DNA from: Xanthomonas sp. DAR 35659
GTDB lineage: Bacteria; Pseudomonadota; Gammaproteobacteria; Xanthomonadales; Xanthomonadaceae
Direction of reading: 5' to 3'
Length of the DNA stretch: 64,000 bases
Assembly (NCBI RefSeq): GCF_041242975.1
Contig: NZ_CP162488.1
Span: 475,501 to 539,500, forward strand
Made by a program: the position numbers and the translations under genes. Numbering within the stretch: the first letter of the stretch is position 1; every line of letters begins with the position of its first letter. The notes under the pieces are model-generated. The model did no database searches and had not been told where the DNA came from. It worked only from the letters and a program-made list of their open reading frames with translations. Positions 35,177 through 43,724 of the stretch are shown piece after piece.

Positions 35177-35838
35177 GGCGCCGCGTCCTGCAGCATCGCC
35201 GTGGACGTGGACGTGGCGCCGCATGCCTGGGCCTGCGCGTGCTGCTCGGCCAGGCGGTCTTCCAGCGCACGCACCCGGTTCTCGCGGGTCACCCTGGCCA
35301 TGCCGAACAACTCGCGGCCGTGGCTGCGCACGAAGCGCACGAACGCCGGGTCGCGGTACAGCGCGGCCAGTTCGCGCGCGGTGGCGTACAGCGCCTCGCT
35401 GCCGCTGGCGCATTGCGCCATCCGCGCGCGCTGGCGCTGCAGTTCCGCGTCCAGCGCGGCGCGCGCCTGCGCCTGTTGCGTCGCCGTTTGCGTCGCCCTG
35501 GCCTGCGCCTGCTGCTGCTCGCGCTGTTGCGCGAGCGCCGCATCGCGTTCGCGGCGCGCCTGCTCGAGCTGGCGCTGCAATGCGGCCACGCGGCCGGAAT
35601 CGGCGCTGGCCGCGGGCGGCGCCGGTGCCGCCCGCAGCGCATCGCGCTCGCGTTCGGCGGCCGCGGTGGCCAGCTGCTGCTGGACCAGGTCCGCTTCGGC
35701 CTTGCGCAGCCGCGCGCTGGTGTCGCGCAAGGCATCGCGCAAGCGGGTCTGCGCGCTGTCCTGGGCGTGCAGCGGCGCGCCGGCGAGCAGCGCGGCGGCG
35801 AACAGGCCGCAGGCCAGGCGGGAAGGTCGCTGGCGCAT
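35173..35838 (-). CDS. periplasmic coiled-coil protein in the TPS operon
   Basis: Protein of 221 residues from ATG at 35838, two bases after the porin stop. Signal peptide LACGLFAAALLAGAPLHAQ, then a long alpha-helical coiled coil (ALRDTSARLRKAEADLVQQQ through RARMAQCASGSEALYATARE) of about 130 residues with heptad-like spacing and many Gln/Arg. The C-terminal third (YRDPAFVRFVRSHGRELFGM) is more globular. It could bridge inner and outer membrane components, as periplasmic adaptors do. No family name; the role is inferred from position and shape. Confidence 0.7.
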   Translation of the reverse strand: MRQRPSRLACGLFAAALLAGAPLHAQDSAQTRLRDALRDTSARLRKAEADLVQQQLATAAAERERDALRAAPAPPAASADSGRVAALQRQLEQARRERDAALAQQREQQQAQARATQTATQQAQARAALDAELQRQRARMAQCASGSEALYATARELAALYRDPAFVRFVRSHGRELFGMARVTRENRVRALEDRLAEQHAQAQACGATSTSTAMLQDAAP

Positions 35839-35840
35839 GC

Positions 35841-37553
35841 TCAGAACTCCGCGCCGAGATCGAGCTGCAGCAGGTCCACCGCGAACGGCGCGCCGGAGAT
35901 CTCGTTGGCGCTGAGCCAGCGCAGGCCGACCCAGGTGTTGCGCGCCAGCGCGTAGTTGCCGCCGACGATGAAGCCGCGCGCATTGGTGCCGCCGAGATGG
36001 AAATCCGAATCGGTGAACCCGTCCGGCACCGCGTCCGATTCCAGGTACTTGTAGCCGACGCTGACGTTCCAGTCGCCCGGCTGCGTCGGCTTGGGCTGGC
36101 CGACGGTGAAGTTCAGGTAGTAGCCCATGTCGCCGCCGTCGAACACGCCCTGGTCGCCGAGGTTGTTGACCGGGCCGAGCGAGCGCACGCGCGCGACGTT
36201 GTAGCGGGTGTTCTTGACCACGTCGGCCTCGATCAGCATCGCCACCGGTGCGAACTGGTCGAGCTGCAGCTGCGCGCGCAGGTCGGCGACGCCGAACTTG
36301 CTGGCGTAGCCGTAGTACTGCAGTTGCGGGCCGTTGGGATTGGCCGGATCGGCGACGATGTCGCGCAGCGCGAACAAGGTGTTGCCGAACTGCTGGAATT
36401 GCGGCCGCGATCCATCGGTGTCGCAGCTGTCGGCGGAGGTCGGCGCCAGGCACGGCGAGGAGCGCTTGCCCTCGAACTGGTCGTACTGGAAGTAGCCCAG
36501 GCCCACGCGCAGGGTGGTGGCGTCGGCCATGCGCCAGCGCACGCCCAGCTGCGCGCCGTACATCCACTTGTCGCGGCTGCGGGTCTTGCTGGTGCTGGTG
36601 GAACCGAAGTCGAAGTCGGTGTTGTAGACCGGGAACAGGCCGGCGCTGGCCCACGGCGCGAGATCGGCGTCGGCGTCGCTGTCGGCCAGGTCGTAGCGCG
36701 CGGCCACGCCGTCGAAGTTGAGGTCGTTGTCGAACACCAGCTCGCTGCTCCAGAACGGATTGGCGAAGCGGCCGAAGGACAGGGTCAGCGCGTCGAGCGG
36801 GGTCAGCTGCAGCGCGGCGCGGTCCAGCCACAGCGAATACTTGGACAGGTTGCCGTTGCCGCCGAGGGTCTGGTTGGTGGACACCGGGCTGCGGTCGCTG
36901 CCGGTGGCCAGGCGCAGGTCCGCGCTGACCCAGTCGGCGATCTGCGCGCTCACCCCGAGCCGCGCCCGCACGCGCATGCGGCTGCGGTTGCGCGTGGTGT
37001 TGAGGAACGGCGCGTTGGTGGTGCCCACCGTGTCGAAGCCGGAGCCGGCGTTGATGGCGCCGAAGTTGGGGAAGGACGCATAGTTGCCGTCGTCGTTGAA
37101 CACGCCTTCGCCGCGCACGCGCACATCGCCGTACACGCGCACGCGCTGGGTCCATTCGGGCAGCGCGCCGGGCGCGGCCCAGCCTTCGGCCTTGGCCTGC
37201 GCGGTGACTTCCGCGCGCAGTTCGTCCTTGATCTGCTGGCGCACCGGTTCGGGCACGTATTGCACCACCACCGCGCCGGGCTGGGTCGCGTACGGCGCCG
37301 CGGCCGCTGTCGGCGCGGCCTCCGCGGTGGCCGAGGCTTCGCGGATCAGGTCGTCGGCCTGGGCGCGGGTCATCACGCCCTTGGCGACCAGCAGGTCGAT
37401 CAGCCGCAGCGTGACCTGCGGATTGAGCTGCGCCGGCGCGGCCGTGGTCGTGGTCGCGGCGGACTGGGCCATGGCCGCGGCCGGTGCCAGCAGCAGCGCC
37501 AGCAGCGCCAGGCGCAACCGGGACGGACGGTGGAGAGGAGACGGAATGGTCAT
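35841..37553 (-). CDS. putative outer-membrane porin in the TPS operon
   Basis: Exported beta-barrel protein of 570 residues. Signal (LRLALLALLLAPAAAMAQ) is followed by a periplasmic N-domain with helix VTLRLIDLLVAKGVMTRAQADDLI and VRQQIKDELRAEV, then alternating amphipathic strands from WTQRVRVYGDVRVRGEGV to the terminal WVGLRWLSANEISG...LDLGAEF, ending in F as barrel proteins do. This is the layout of the 'putative porin' family PF16930. ATG at 37553 was preferred over 37577 because it starts the signal peptide. It sits between tonB and the coiled-coil gene; a TonB-linked barrel without an obvious plug suggests substrate passage rather than classical TonB-dependent uptake. Confidence 0.78.
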   Translation of the reverse strand: MTIPSPLHRPSRLRLALLALLLAPAAAMAQSAATTTTAAPAQLNPQVTLRLIDLLVAKGVMTRAQADDLIREASATAEAAPTAAAAPYATQPGAVVVQYVPEPVRQQIKDELRAEVTAQAKAEGWAAPGALPEWTQRVRVYGDVRVRGEGVFNDDGNYASFPNFGAINAGSGFDTVGTTNAPFLNTTRNRSRMRVRARLGVSAQIADWVSADLRLATGSDRSPVSTNQTLGGNGNLSKYSLWLDRAALQLTPLDALTLSFGRFANPFWSSELVFDNDLNFDGVAARYDLADSDADADLAPWASAGLFPVYNTDFDFGSTSTSKTRSRDKWMYGAQLGVRWRMADATTLRVGLGYFQYDQFEGKRSSPCLAPTSADSCDTDGSRPQFQQFGNTLFALRDIVADPANPNGPQLQYYGYASKFGVADLRAQLQLDQFAPVAMLIEADVVKNTRYNVARVRSLGPVNNLGDQGVFDGGDMGYYLNFTVGQPKPTQPGDWNVSVGYKYLESDAVPDGFTDSDFHLGGTNARGFIVGGNYALARNTWVGLRWLSANEISGAPFAVDLLQLDLGAEF

Positions 37554-37581
37554 GCGGGGGTCCTTGGTGCGAAACACGGCG

Positions 37582-38262
37582 TCAGCCCGGCGCCAGCGCG
37601 CCGATGCGCAACTGGATGGGCTGGGGAAGGGAGGCGGGCGGCGGTTGCGGCAGCGGCTGGTTCTGCAGCGCGCGCACGATCGCCGCGTCCAGGTCCGGCT
37701 TGCCGGCCGACTGCAGGATCTGCAGGCGGCCGATGCTGCCGTCCGGGTTCAGCCACAGCGCCACGGTGGCGCTGTAGCGGCCCTTGCGGGTGCGCTCGTC
37801 GCGCTGCAGCAACTGCTGCACCGCGCGCTGCACGCTGGCCGCGTAGCCGCCGAACGGACTGCCGCCGCCGCCCTTGCCGCCGATGCGGGTGCCGCCGCCC
37901 TCGCCGGCCTGCAGGCCGAAGGCGTTGTCGCCGGGGCCGGCCGGCGCGGTCAGCGGATCGCCCGGTGGCGTGGGCTCGGTGTCCGGTTTTGGCTGCGGCG
38001 TGGGCTCGGCGGCCTGCAGCGGCTGCGGCCGTTCCTGCGGCTTGGGCGGTTCCGGCGTGGGCTTGGGGGGCGGCGGAGGCGGGGGCGGCGGCAGCATCAC
38101 CTGGGTGATGCGCGGCGGCTGCGCGCGCGTGGGCGGCGCCTGCTGCGGGCGCAGCAGGAGCGAGACCAGGAAGCCGAGCAGCAGCAGCGCCAACAGCGCG
38201 GCGCCGACTTTCAGCCAGCGCCGCGGCGGCTCGGTGTCGTGCAGCGGATCCATCGCGTTCAC
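37582..38262 (-). CDS. tonB: TonB-family energy transducer
   Basis: Inner-membrane protein of 226 residues with one N-terminal helix (LKVGAALLALLLLGFLVSLL), a proline-rich periplasmic spacer (MLPPPPPPPPPKPTPEPPKP and on, residues about 55-105), a glycine-rich patch and a C-terminal TonB domain (YAASVQRAVQQLLQRDERTR, YSATVALWLNPDGSIGRLQI, DLDAAIVRALQNQPLPQPPP). TonB transmits proton-motive force from ExbB/ExbD to outer-membrane partners. GTG at 38262 abuts the exbD stop; ATG at 38253 is an alternative. Its location in the TPS operon suggests a dedicated partner, either the porin at 35841 or the TpsB pore. Confidence 0.9.
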   Translation of the reverse strand: MNAMDPLHDTEPPRRWLKVGAALLALLLLGFLVSLLLRPQQAPPTRAQPPRITQVMLPPPPPPPPPKPTPEPPKPQERPQPLQAAEPTPQPKPDTEPTPPGDPLTAPAGPGDNAFGLQAGEGGGTRIGGKGGGGSPFGGYAASVQRAVQQLLQRDERTRKGRYSATVALWLNPDGSIGRLQILQSAGKPDLDAAIVRALQNQPLPQPPPASLPQPIQLRIGALAPG

Positions 38263-38667
38263 TCAGCCGGCCGCCGGGCGTTGCGTGGCCAGACCGATCG
38301 AGGCGATGCCGAGCCGGCTGCACAGGTCCAGCACCGCCATCACCTTCTCGTACTGCACGGTGCGGTCGCCGCGCAGCATCACCGGCAACTCGGCGTCGCT
38401 GGCCAGCGCGTTGCGCAACTGCTGTTCCAGCTCGCTCATGCTCACCGGCACCGCGTCCAGGCTGACCTGGCCGTTGTTGTCGATCGCGATGACCTTGGTC
38501 TTGGGTTCGGACAGCGGCTTGGCCGCGCTGGCCTTGGGCAATTCCACCTTGATGCCCTGCACCGCGGCGGTGGTCATGATGATGAAGATCACCAACAGCA
38601 CGTACGCCAGGTCCAGCATCGGCGTGATGTTGATGTCGTCGTAGGGCTTTTTGCCTTGGACCTTCAT
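38263..38667 (-). CDS. exbD: ExbD/TolR-type proton-channel protein
   Basis: Inner-membrane protein of 134 residues. A short cytoplasmic N-terminus leads to one membrane helix, INITPMLDLAYVLLVIFIIM, containing the proton-carrying aspartate (D19), and a periplasmic domain (IKVELPKASAAKPLSEPKTK, VIAIDNNGQVSLD) of ExbD/TolR type. ATG at 38667 lies four bases after the exbB stop. The tandem exbB-exbD-tonB order is canonical for a TonB motor. Confidence 0.93.
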   Translation of the reverse strand: MKVQGKKPYDDINITPMLDLAYVLLVIFIIMTTAAVQGIKVELPKASAAKPLSEPKTKVIAIDNNGQVSLDAVPVSMSELEQQLRNALASDAELPVMLRGDRTVQYEKVMAVLDLCSRLGIASIGLATQRPAAG

Positions 38668-38671
38668 CGGC

Positions 38672-40441
38672 TCAGCCCCCGACCGCGCGCGCCGGCGCGT
38701 CGCCGGCATAGTCTTCGGCGATGCGCTTTTCCAGTTCGTCGACGAACACCTGCATGTCCGCCGAGACCGCCTCGGCCTGGCTGAGCAGGTAGTTGTAGCC
38801 GAACAGCGCGGGGATCGCGACGGCCAGGCCGGCGACCGTGGCCAGCAGCGCGGCGGCGATGCCGGGCGCGATCGCGTTGATGTTGACGTCGCCGGCGGCG
38901 GCGACCGCGGCGAAGGTGATCATGACCCCGACCACGGTGCCGAGCAGGCCCAGGAACGGGCCGCCGGAAATGGCGATGGTCAGCAGCACCATGCCCTTGT
39001 GGATGCGCTGGCCTTCGCGCACTGCGGCCGCGTCCAGGGCCGAGCGGATCGCCGCGATCGACTGCGTGCGGACCACATTGGTGCCGCTGGCCTGCAGGCG
39101 CTCGCGCAGTTCCTGTTGCCCCACCTGCAGCAGCCGTGCCAGGTTGGAGCGCACTCCGGCCGTGCTGCCGAGCTGTTGCCACTGCGGCGCGTGCAGCGGA
39201 TGCGCGGCCACCTGTTGCCGGTAGGCATCGAGGAAGCGCGCGTTGGCGCCGGCGGTGGCGTTGAGGTACAGGCCCTTGCGCACCATCACCCACCAGCTGA
39301 TCAGCGCCATCACCGCCAGGATGCCGATCACCGCCCACGCATCCGGGGTCAGCGCGGCGATCAGGATGCCGAAGTAGTTGTGGCCGCCGTCGCCCGCGCG
39401 CTGCTCCACCGGGTCGAAGCGCAGCAGCCGCGCGTCCACGCCCTGGCTGCGCGCCGCCGCCTCGATCGCGCCGACCGCGCGCGCGGTCTTGGCGACTTCG
39501 ACCTCGTCGAGCAGGCCGATGAAGTTCGGATGCGCTGCGCCGGGTTCGCCGCCGAGCAGCACGCCGCCGGTGCTGGGCGGCAGCGCCACCGCGGCGGTGC
39601 CGACCGGCTGGCCGTTGACGAACAGGGTCGCGCTCTTGCCATCGCTGCGCAGCGCCACGTGCGCCCAGGCATCGGCCGGCAGCGCGGCGGGCGCGGCGAT
39701 CTGCGCGGCCGTGCCGAACTCGGCCAGCACGCGGCCGCCGTCCAGGCGCAGGGTCAGCGCGCCGGGTAGTGCCAACAGCACGCCGGATGCGTCGGCGCCT
39801 GCCGGCTTGGCCCACAGCGACAGCGTCGCCGGCTGCGCCGCCGGCCAGGTCAACGAGGCCGAGGCCGGTACCGCCACCGGCGCGCGCCCGTCCAGGCGCA
39901 GGCCGGCGCCGATCAACGCCGCGTCGGCCAGGTTCGCCGGGGAGGTGGCGTTGTTGGCGTAGGCGGTGCTGTCGCTGCCGGCGGCCTGCGCGCTGGCGAA
40001 GTGGTAGACCGCGACGGTGTCGGCGTCGTAGCTGCCCTTGGCGTCGCTGCCGCCGCTGGCCTCGGGATTGCCGAAATACACGTACAGCGGCGTGCTCGCG
40101 TTGGCCGGCAGATCGGGCAGGTCGACCCAGGCCAGCGCCACCTGGTCGACCAGGCCGTCGTACTTCTCGAAGTGGTACTTCAGCGGCGTGCGGTCGTCGC
40201 CGGCGACGAAGCGCACATCGCTGCCGTCGGCCTTGGCATCGGCGAAGTTGAAGTTGCCCGAATGCAGGCGCACCAGCACCTGCGTGCGGCCGGACGGCTG
40301 GCTCAGCGCGGCTCCGGTGGAGGTGGTGTCGAGGGTGAGCTTGGCCCGGTAGTTCCACTTGCCGTCCCACCAGGTCGCGGCCGATGCCGGCAGCGCGAGC
40401 AGCAACAGGCCCAGGAACAAGAAAGTACGCAATCTGATCAC
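38672..40441 (-). CDS. DUF2341 / LamG-like / ExbB fusion protein
   Basis: Inner-membrane motor subunit with a large N-terminal periplasmic sensor, 589 residues. Signal peptide MIRLRTFLFLGLLLLALPASA; residues about 22-130 are DUF2341-like (WWDGKWNYRAKLTLDT, DVRFVAGDDRTPLKYHFEKY, STPLYVYFGNPEASGG); about 135-310 form a LamG/concanavalin-like beta sandwich (TLSLWAKPAG, WAHVALRSDGKSATLFVNGQ, FIGLLDEVEVAKTARA). The last 225 residues are MotA/TolQ/ExbB: helix AWAVIGILAVMALISWWVMV (about 366), then the paired helices GGPFLGLLGTVVGVMITFAA and IAAALLATVAGLAVAIPALF. GTG at 40441 begins the signal. Ordinary ExbB lacks the sensor. The fold suggests that glycan or surface ligand binding is coupled to the TonB motor, but this is inference. 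Confidence 0.85.
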   Translation of the reverse strand: MIRLRTFLFLGLLLLALPASAATWWDGKWNYRAKLTLDTTSTGAALSQPSGRTQVLVRLHSGNFNFADAKADGSDVRFVAGDDRTPLKYHFEKYDGLVDQVALAWVDLPDLPANASTPLYVYFGNPEASGGSDAKGSYDADTVAVYHFASAQAAGSDSTAYANNATSPANLADAALIGAGLRLDGRAPVAVPASASLTWPAAQPATLSLWAKPAGADASGVLLALPGALTLRLDGGRVLAEFGTAAQIAAPAALPADAWAHVALRSDGKSATLFVNGQPVGTAAVALPPSTGGVLLGGEPGAAHPNFIGLLDEVEVAKTARAVGAIEAAARSQGVDARLLRFDPVEQRAGDGGHNYFGILIAALTPDAWAVIGILAVMALISWWVMVRKGLYLNATAGANARFLDAYRQQVAAHPLHAPQWQQLGSTAGVRSNLARLLQVGQQELRERLQASGTNVVRTQSIAAIRSALDAAAVREGQRIHKGMVLLTIAISGGPFLGLLGTVVGVMITFAAVAAAGDVNINAIAPGIAAALLATVAGLAVAIPALFGYNYLLSQAEAVSADMQVFVDELEKRIAEDYAGDAPARAVGG

Positions 40442-40476
40442 GATCCACCCCGATTGATGTTTGAACGACGCCGGCT

Positions 40477-42039
40477 TCAGAACTCGCTCCATAGCCGGAA
40501 CAGCACGTTGATGTCCTTCTGTTTGCGCCCGCCGGGACTGGACAGCGGCGCGGCCACTTCCAGCGCGCCGTTGAGATGCGCGAACGCCTTGAACGCGGCG
40601 CCCACGCCGGTCGCGACCAGCGTTTCGCTCACCGTCTGCTCGGGCAGCGGATCGTGGATGCGCGTATAGCCGGCATCGAGGAACGCGTGCACGCGCGCCT
40701 CCTGCACCGTGCGTCCGGCCGCGGAGGCGAACGAGGGGCTGCGCAGTTCGAACTGGCCGGCGGCGCCGTAGTCGCCCAGGGCCTGGCTCTCGGGATAGCC
40801 GCGCACGCTGTCCATGCCGCCGATGCTGAATTGCTCGTTGCTGATCAGCGGTTCGGACGCCAACTGCGTCTGCAGCCGCGCGGACCACTGGTAGTCGCCG
40901 GCGAACGTGCGCATGCGCGAGGCGTCGGTGCGCAGGTGGAAGAAGTTGGAGCGCGCCTTGTAGCGCTTGATGTCGAAGTGCGCGCTGTCGTCGCCGACGC
41001 CACGCACGTTCAGCGTCGCGGTCGCTTCGAACGTGTCGATGCCGCGCGGCCGCATCCAGGTGGCGCTGTAGCTGGCGCTGAGCGGCAGGTAGCGGATCGG
41101 CGCGGAACTGCGGTCGCCGCCGAACAAGGTGTCCTCCTTGAAGTCCTTGTAGTCCGCGCCCACGCTCAGGGTGTGGAAGAAGCCTGCGTCGCCAGGCAGG
41201 GAGCGGATCAGGCGCAGCCCCAACAGGCTGCCGTTGCCGATCACGTTGAAGCCGCCGATCGCGGCGACCTCGCTGTCGCTGCGCACGCTGTAGCCGAGCA
41301 GCGACCACGGCGAGGCGCCGAAGCGCGCCAGGTACGACGCGGAGAACACCCGCGCATCGGACGGCCGCTGCGGCGCGGTCTGCGCCGAGAGCGTGATGCT
41401 GTGCCCGCGTTGCCAGAGATTCTCGTAGCGGACCGAACCGCCCAGCCGCAGTTCCGAGGTGTTGGCGCTGTTGCGGTTGTTGAGTTCCACGCTGCCGTGC
41501 AGCGGCAGCGTGTCCTCCACGTTCAAATCCACGTCCACCGTGTTCGGTTGCGCGCCGGCCTTGACGTCCGGCGTGACCCGGCGATCGGGCCACTGGTTCA
41601 GCGCGACGATGTCGCGTTGCACCGCGTTGAAGTCGGGCACGCCGCCTTCCTTCAAAGACGGCGCGCCGCGCTCGACCGCATCGGGAGAGAAATAGGTGGC
41701 GCCGTTGACGCGCAGCCGGCCGATGCGCTGTTCGCTCACCTGCAGGGTGACCAGGCCGTTGCCGGCATTCTGTTCGGGCACGCTCACCGCGACCGTGGCC
41801 AGGCCCCTGTCGGCGTACAGCGCCTGCAGTGCGGCGCGCGCCGCTTCCACATCGGCCTCGCTGCGCTGCGGGCCGAGAAACGGATACACCGCGCGCTCGA
41901 TGTCCGCCGCGCTCAATGCGCTGTTGCCGACCACTTGGTAGGCCATCACGTCGAACCGCGCCGCCGGCGCGTCCGCGGCGCAAGCGCATGGCACGCCGCA
42001 CACGGCCAGGCCGAGTGCCGCGAAGAGTCGCAACTCCAT
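40477..42039 (-). CDS. TpsB two-partner secretion pore (ShlB/FhaC/HecB family)
   Basis: Outer-membrane transporter of 520 residues that exports the TpsA protein. Signal peptide (LFAALGLAVCGVPCACA); POTRA 1 begins FDVMAYQVVGNSALSAADIE, followed by ALQALYADRGLATVAVSVPE, and POTRA 2 by QRIGRLRVNGATYFSPD. A 16-strand barrel follows; the conserved loop motif VRGYPES is at residues 412-418, and the chain ends NVLFRLWSEF with a C-terminal aromatic. It is the first gene of the operon and likely defines the export route of the 4019-residue protein. The 323 bases upstream hold the promoter region and a perfect inverted repeat at 42150. Confidence 0.92.
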   Translation of the reverse strand: MELRLFAALGLAVCGVPCACAADAPAARFDVMAYQVVGNSALSAADIERAVYPFLGPQRSEADVEAARAALQALYADRGLATVAVSVPEQNAGNGLVTLQVSEQRIGRLRVNGATYFSPDAVERGAPSLKEGGVPDFNAVQRDIVALNQWPDRRVTPDVKAGAQPNTVDVDLNVEDTLPLHGSVELNNRNSANTSELRLGGSVRYENLWQRGHSITLSAQTAPQRPSDARVFSASYLARFGASPWSLLGYSVRSDSEVAAIGGFNVIGNGSLLGLRLIRSLPGDAGFFHTLSVGADYKDFKEDTLFGGDRSSAPIRYLPLSASYSATWMRPRGIDTFEATATLNVRGVGDDSAHFDIKRYKARSNFFHLRTDASRMRTFAGDYQWSARLQTQLASEPLISNEQFSIGGMDSVRGYPESQALGDYGAAGQFELRSPSFASAAGRTVQEARVHAFLDAGYTRIHDPLPEQTVSETLVATGVGAAFKAFAHLNGALEVAAPLSSPGGRKQKDINVLFRLWSEF

Positions 42040-42149
42040 CTGAAAATGTCCCCTGACGTCGGCGCGCGGCGCGATGCCGCGAATGAAGGCCGCCGCAATG
42101 GGGGCAGGACGTTAGGGGCGATAAATGACTATTCGCGAACGCATTTGTG

Positions 42150-42166
42150 ACCGTGCATGTCACGGT
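42150..42166. promoter_or_regulatory. inverted repeat upstream of the TPS operon
   Basis: ACCGTG-CATGT-CACGGT, within the larger GTGAC-N7-GTCAC palindrome, lies about 111 bases before the tpsB start in an AT-richer stretch. It resembles a CRP/Clp-like half-site pair (TGTGA...TCAC) but with wrong spacing, so the regulator is unknown. No other feature was identified in 42040-42362. Confidence 0.45.
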
Positions 42167-42362
42167 TTTGCCATGCGGCCGGAGAAAATGCCGGCACCTG
42201 AAACATAAATGCGCGATGTGCCGCGGCACCGGTCCCGAAATGCGTGGTGCGGCGCGTTGCGCGCCGGTGTCAGTCGGTCGTGAATGGCTCAGCGGTGGCG
42301 ACGGAACCGACGCGCTCGCGCCCGCACTTGTCTACCGAATCGTCCGCGCCGCGCGCGCGGGA

Positions 42363-42422
42363 CTACAGCAACCCGTCGCGCTTGACCGCGAGATAGCGTT
42401 GCACCAGCGCGCCCGGCAGTTC
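42363..42422. repeat. 60-bp direct repeat, left copy (3' end of DUF58 gene)
   Basis: Identical except for two bases to 46869-46928, the last 20 codons and stop of the DUF58 gene; read on the minus strand it encodes LPGALVQRYLAVKRDGLL-stop. It marks the left junction of the 4.5-kb inserted block. Confidence 0.85.
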
Positions 42423-42424
42423 TA

Positions 42425-42518
42425 TCGCGGCCATCCCAATCTGCTGCCGGCCGCGTTCGACGACGGCAGCGCGTTGCCGCCGGGTTTGGTCCGCAAGCCG
42501 CTGCATTCGCGCGAGGGC
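42425..42518 (+). pseudogene. ygiC fragment (left of the IS)
   Basis: About 90% identical to 19628-19724 inside the intact ygiC; translates to YRGHPNLLPAAFDDGSALPP and LVRKPLHSREG. It breaks off where the insertion sequence begins and has no start, so it is a remnant of a second ygiC-like gene. Confidence 0.75.
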
Positions 42519-42579
42519 GACGTCCCCCCGGTTTTGAGTAGCATGGCGATTTGGAGTCCAATCCCCAACGAGACGGAGA

Positions 42580-42849
42580 TTGGACGTGAAGAAGCGCTTT
42601 TCCGAAGAGCAGATCATCGGCTTCCTGCGTGAGGCCGAAGCCGGCGTGGCGGTGAAGGACCTGTGCCGGCGGCACGGGTTCAGCGAGGCCTCCTACTACT
42701 TGTGGCGCAGCAAGTTCGGCGGCATGAGCGTGCCGGAGGCCAAGCGGCTCAAGGAGCTGGAGGCGGAGAACACGCGGCTGAAGAAGCTGCTGGCCGAGCA
42801 GATGTTCGAGAACGACGTCATCAAGGACGCCCTGCGAAAAAAGTGGTGA
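42580..42849 (+). CDS. IS3-family transposase OrfA
   Basis: DNA-binding part of the transposase, 89 residues: helix-turn-helix of the DUF1153/HTH_8 type ([40 protein letters not shown]) followed by a leucine zipper ([20 protein letters not shown]). Ends through the slippery heptamer A6G at 42837-42843, where a -1 shift would fuse it to OrfB. GGAGATTGGAC precedes the start. Confidence 0.9.
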   Translation: MDVKKRFSEEQIIGFLREAEAGVAVKDLCRRHGFSEASYYLWRSKFGGMSVPEAKRLKELEAENTRLKKLLAEQMFENDVIKDALRKKW

Positions 42850-43691
42850 CCGCACCGGCGCGCAGGACGCTGGTGCGGCACCTGGTAGAACGCGGGCTCA
42901 CTGAGCGCCGGGCGCTGGCCGTGGTGCGGATGAGCGCCAGCGCGCTGCGCTACGTCCCGCGTGCGGATCGCAACGTCGAGCTGCGCGAGCGGATCCTGGC
43001 GCTGGCGCAGCGGCACAAGCGCTACGGCGTCGGGATGATCTATCTGAAACTGCGGCAGGAGCAGTGGCCGGTGAACTACAAGCGGGTAGAACGGCTGTAT
43101 CAGCAGGCCAGGTTGCAGGTGCGCCGGCGCAAGCGGAAGAAGGTGCTGCTGGGCGAGCGGCAGCCGTTGCTTCGGCCTGAAGCCGCCAACCAGGTCTGGT
43201 CGATGGACTTCGTGTTCGACCGCACCGCCGAGGGCCGGGTGCTCAAGGCCCTGACCATCGTCGACGATGCCACGCACGAGGCGGTGGCGATCGAGGTGGA
43301 GCGGGCCATCTCCGGCCACGGCGTGGCCCGGGTGCTGGATCGGCTGGCGCTGACACGGGGTCTACCGCAGGTGATCCGCACAGACAACGGCAAGGAGTTC
43401 TGCGGCAAGACGATGGTGACGTGGGCCCACGAGCGCGGTGTGCAGCTGCGCTTGATCCAGCCAGGCAAGCCGAACCAGAACGCCTACATCGAGAGCTTCA
43501 ACGGCCGCCTGCGCGACGAATGCCTCAACGAACACTGGTTCCCGACGCTGCTGCACGCTCGTACCGAGATCGAGACCTGGCGACGGGAATATAACGAGGA
43601 TCGACCGAAGAAGATCTTGGGCGGCCTGACCCCGGCCGCCTATGCCCGCCAGCTAGCGGCCAAAGCCGCTACGATGGAACCCGGACTCTAA
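42843..43691 (+). CDS. IS3-family transposase OrfB (DDE integrase domain)
   Basis: Catalytic part of the transposase, about 282 residues, in the -1 frame relative to OrfA. An N-terminal HTH_21 helical region ([20 protein letters not shown]) precedes the rve integrase core with the DDE triad: D in [10 protein letters not shown] in [13 protein letters not shown] and E in [16 protein letters not shown]. Complete and apparently intact, so the element could still be active. It is expressed mainly as the OrfAB fusion by slippage at A6G. Confidence 0.9.
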   Translation: MVTAPARRTLVRHLVERGLTERRALAVVRMSASALRYVPRADRNVELRERILALAQRHKRYGVGMIYLKLRQEQWPVNYKRVERLYQQARLQVRRRKRKKVLLGERQPLLRPEAANQVWSMDFVFDRTAEGRVLKALTIVDDATHEAVAIEVERAISGHGVARVLDRLALTRGLPQVIRTDNGKEFCGKTMVTWAHERGVQLRLIQPGKPNQNAYIESFNGRLRDECLNEHWFPTLLHARTEIETWRREYNEDRPKKILGGLTPAAYARQLAAKAATMEPGL

Positions 43692-43724
43692 AGAGCCCCG
43701 CTACTGAAAGCGGGGGGACGTCGC

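Larger units (their letters stand above)
42517..43724 (+). mobile_element. IS3-family insertion sequence (about 1.2 kb)
   Basis: Bounded by perfect inverted ends GCGACGTCCCCCCG and CGGGGGGACGTCGC, extended inward with mismatches (GTTTTGAGTAGC against GCTACTGAAAGC). Encodes OrfA and OrfB with a frameshift signal. Size and gene layout are typical for the IS3 family. Exact ends and target duplication cannot be fixed because the surrounding ygiC sequence is also missing about 115 bases. Confidence 0.85.

Noticed and set aside
42150-42166. CRP/Clp binding site
   Set aside because: The TGTGA and TCAC halves are present but the spacing differs from the N6 consensus; reported only as a palindrome.
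42040-42229. Two CxxC/CxxC pairs in the frame upstream of tpsB (around 42200)
   Set aside because: Lies in the operon leader in a frame that continues antisense-like through tpsB; looks like coincidence rather than a zinc-finger peptide.
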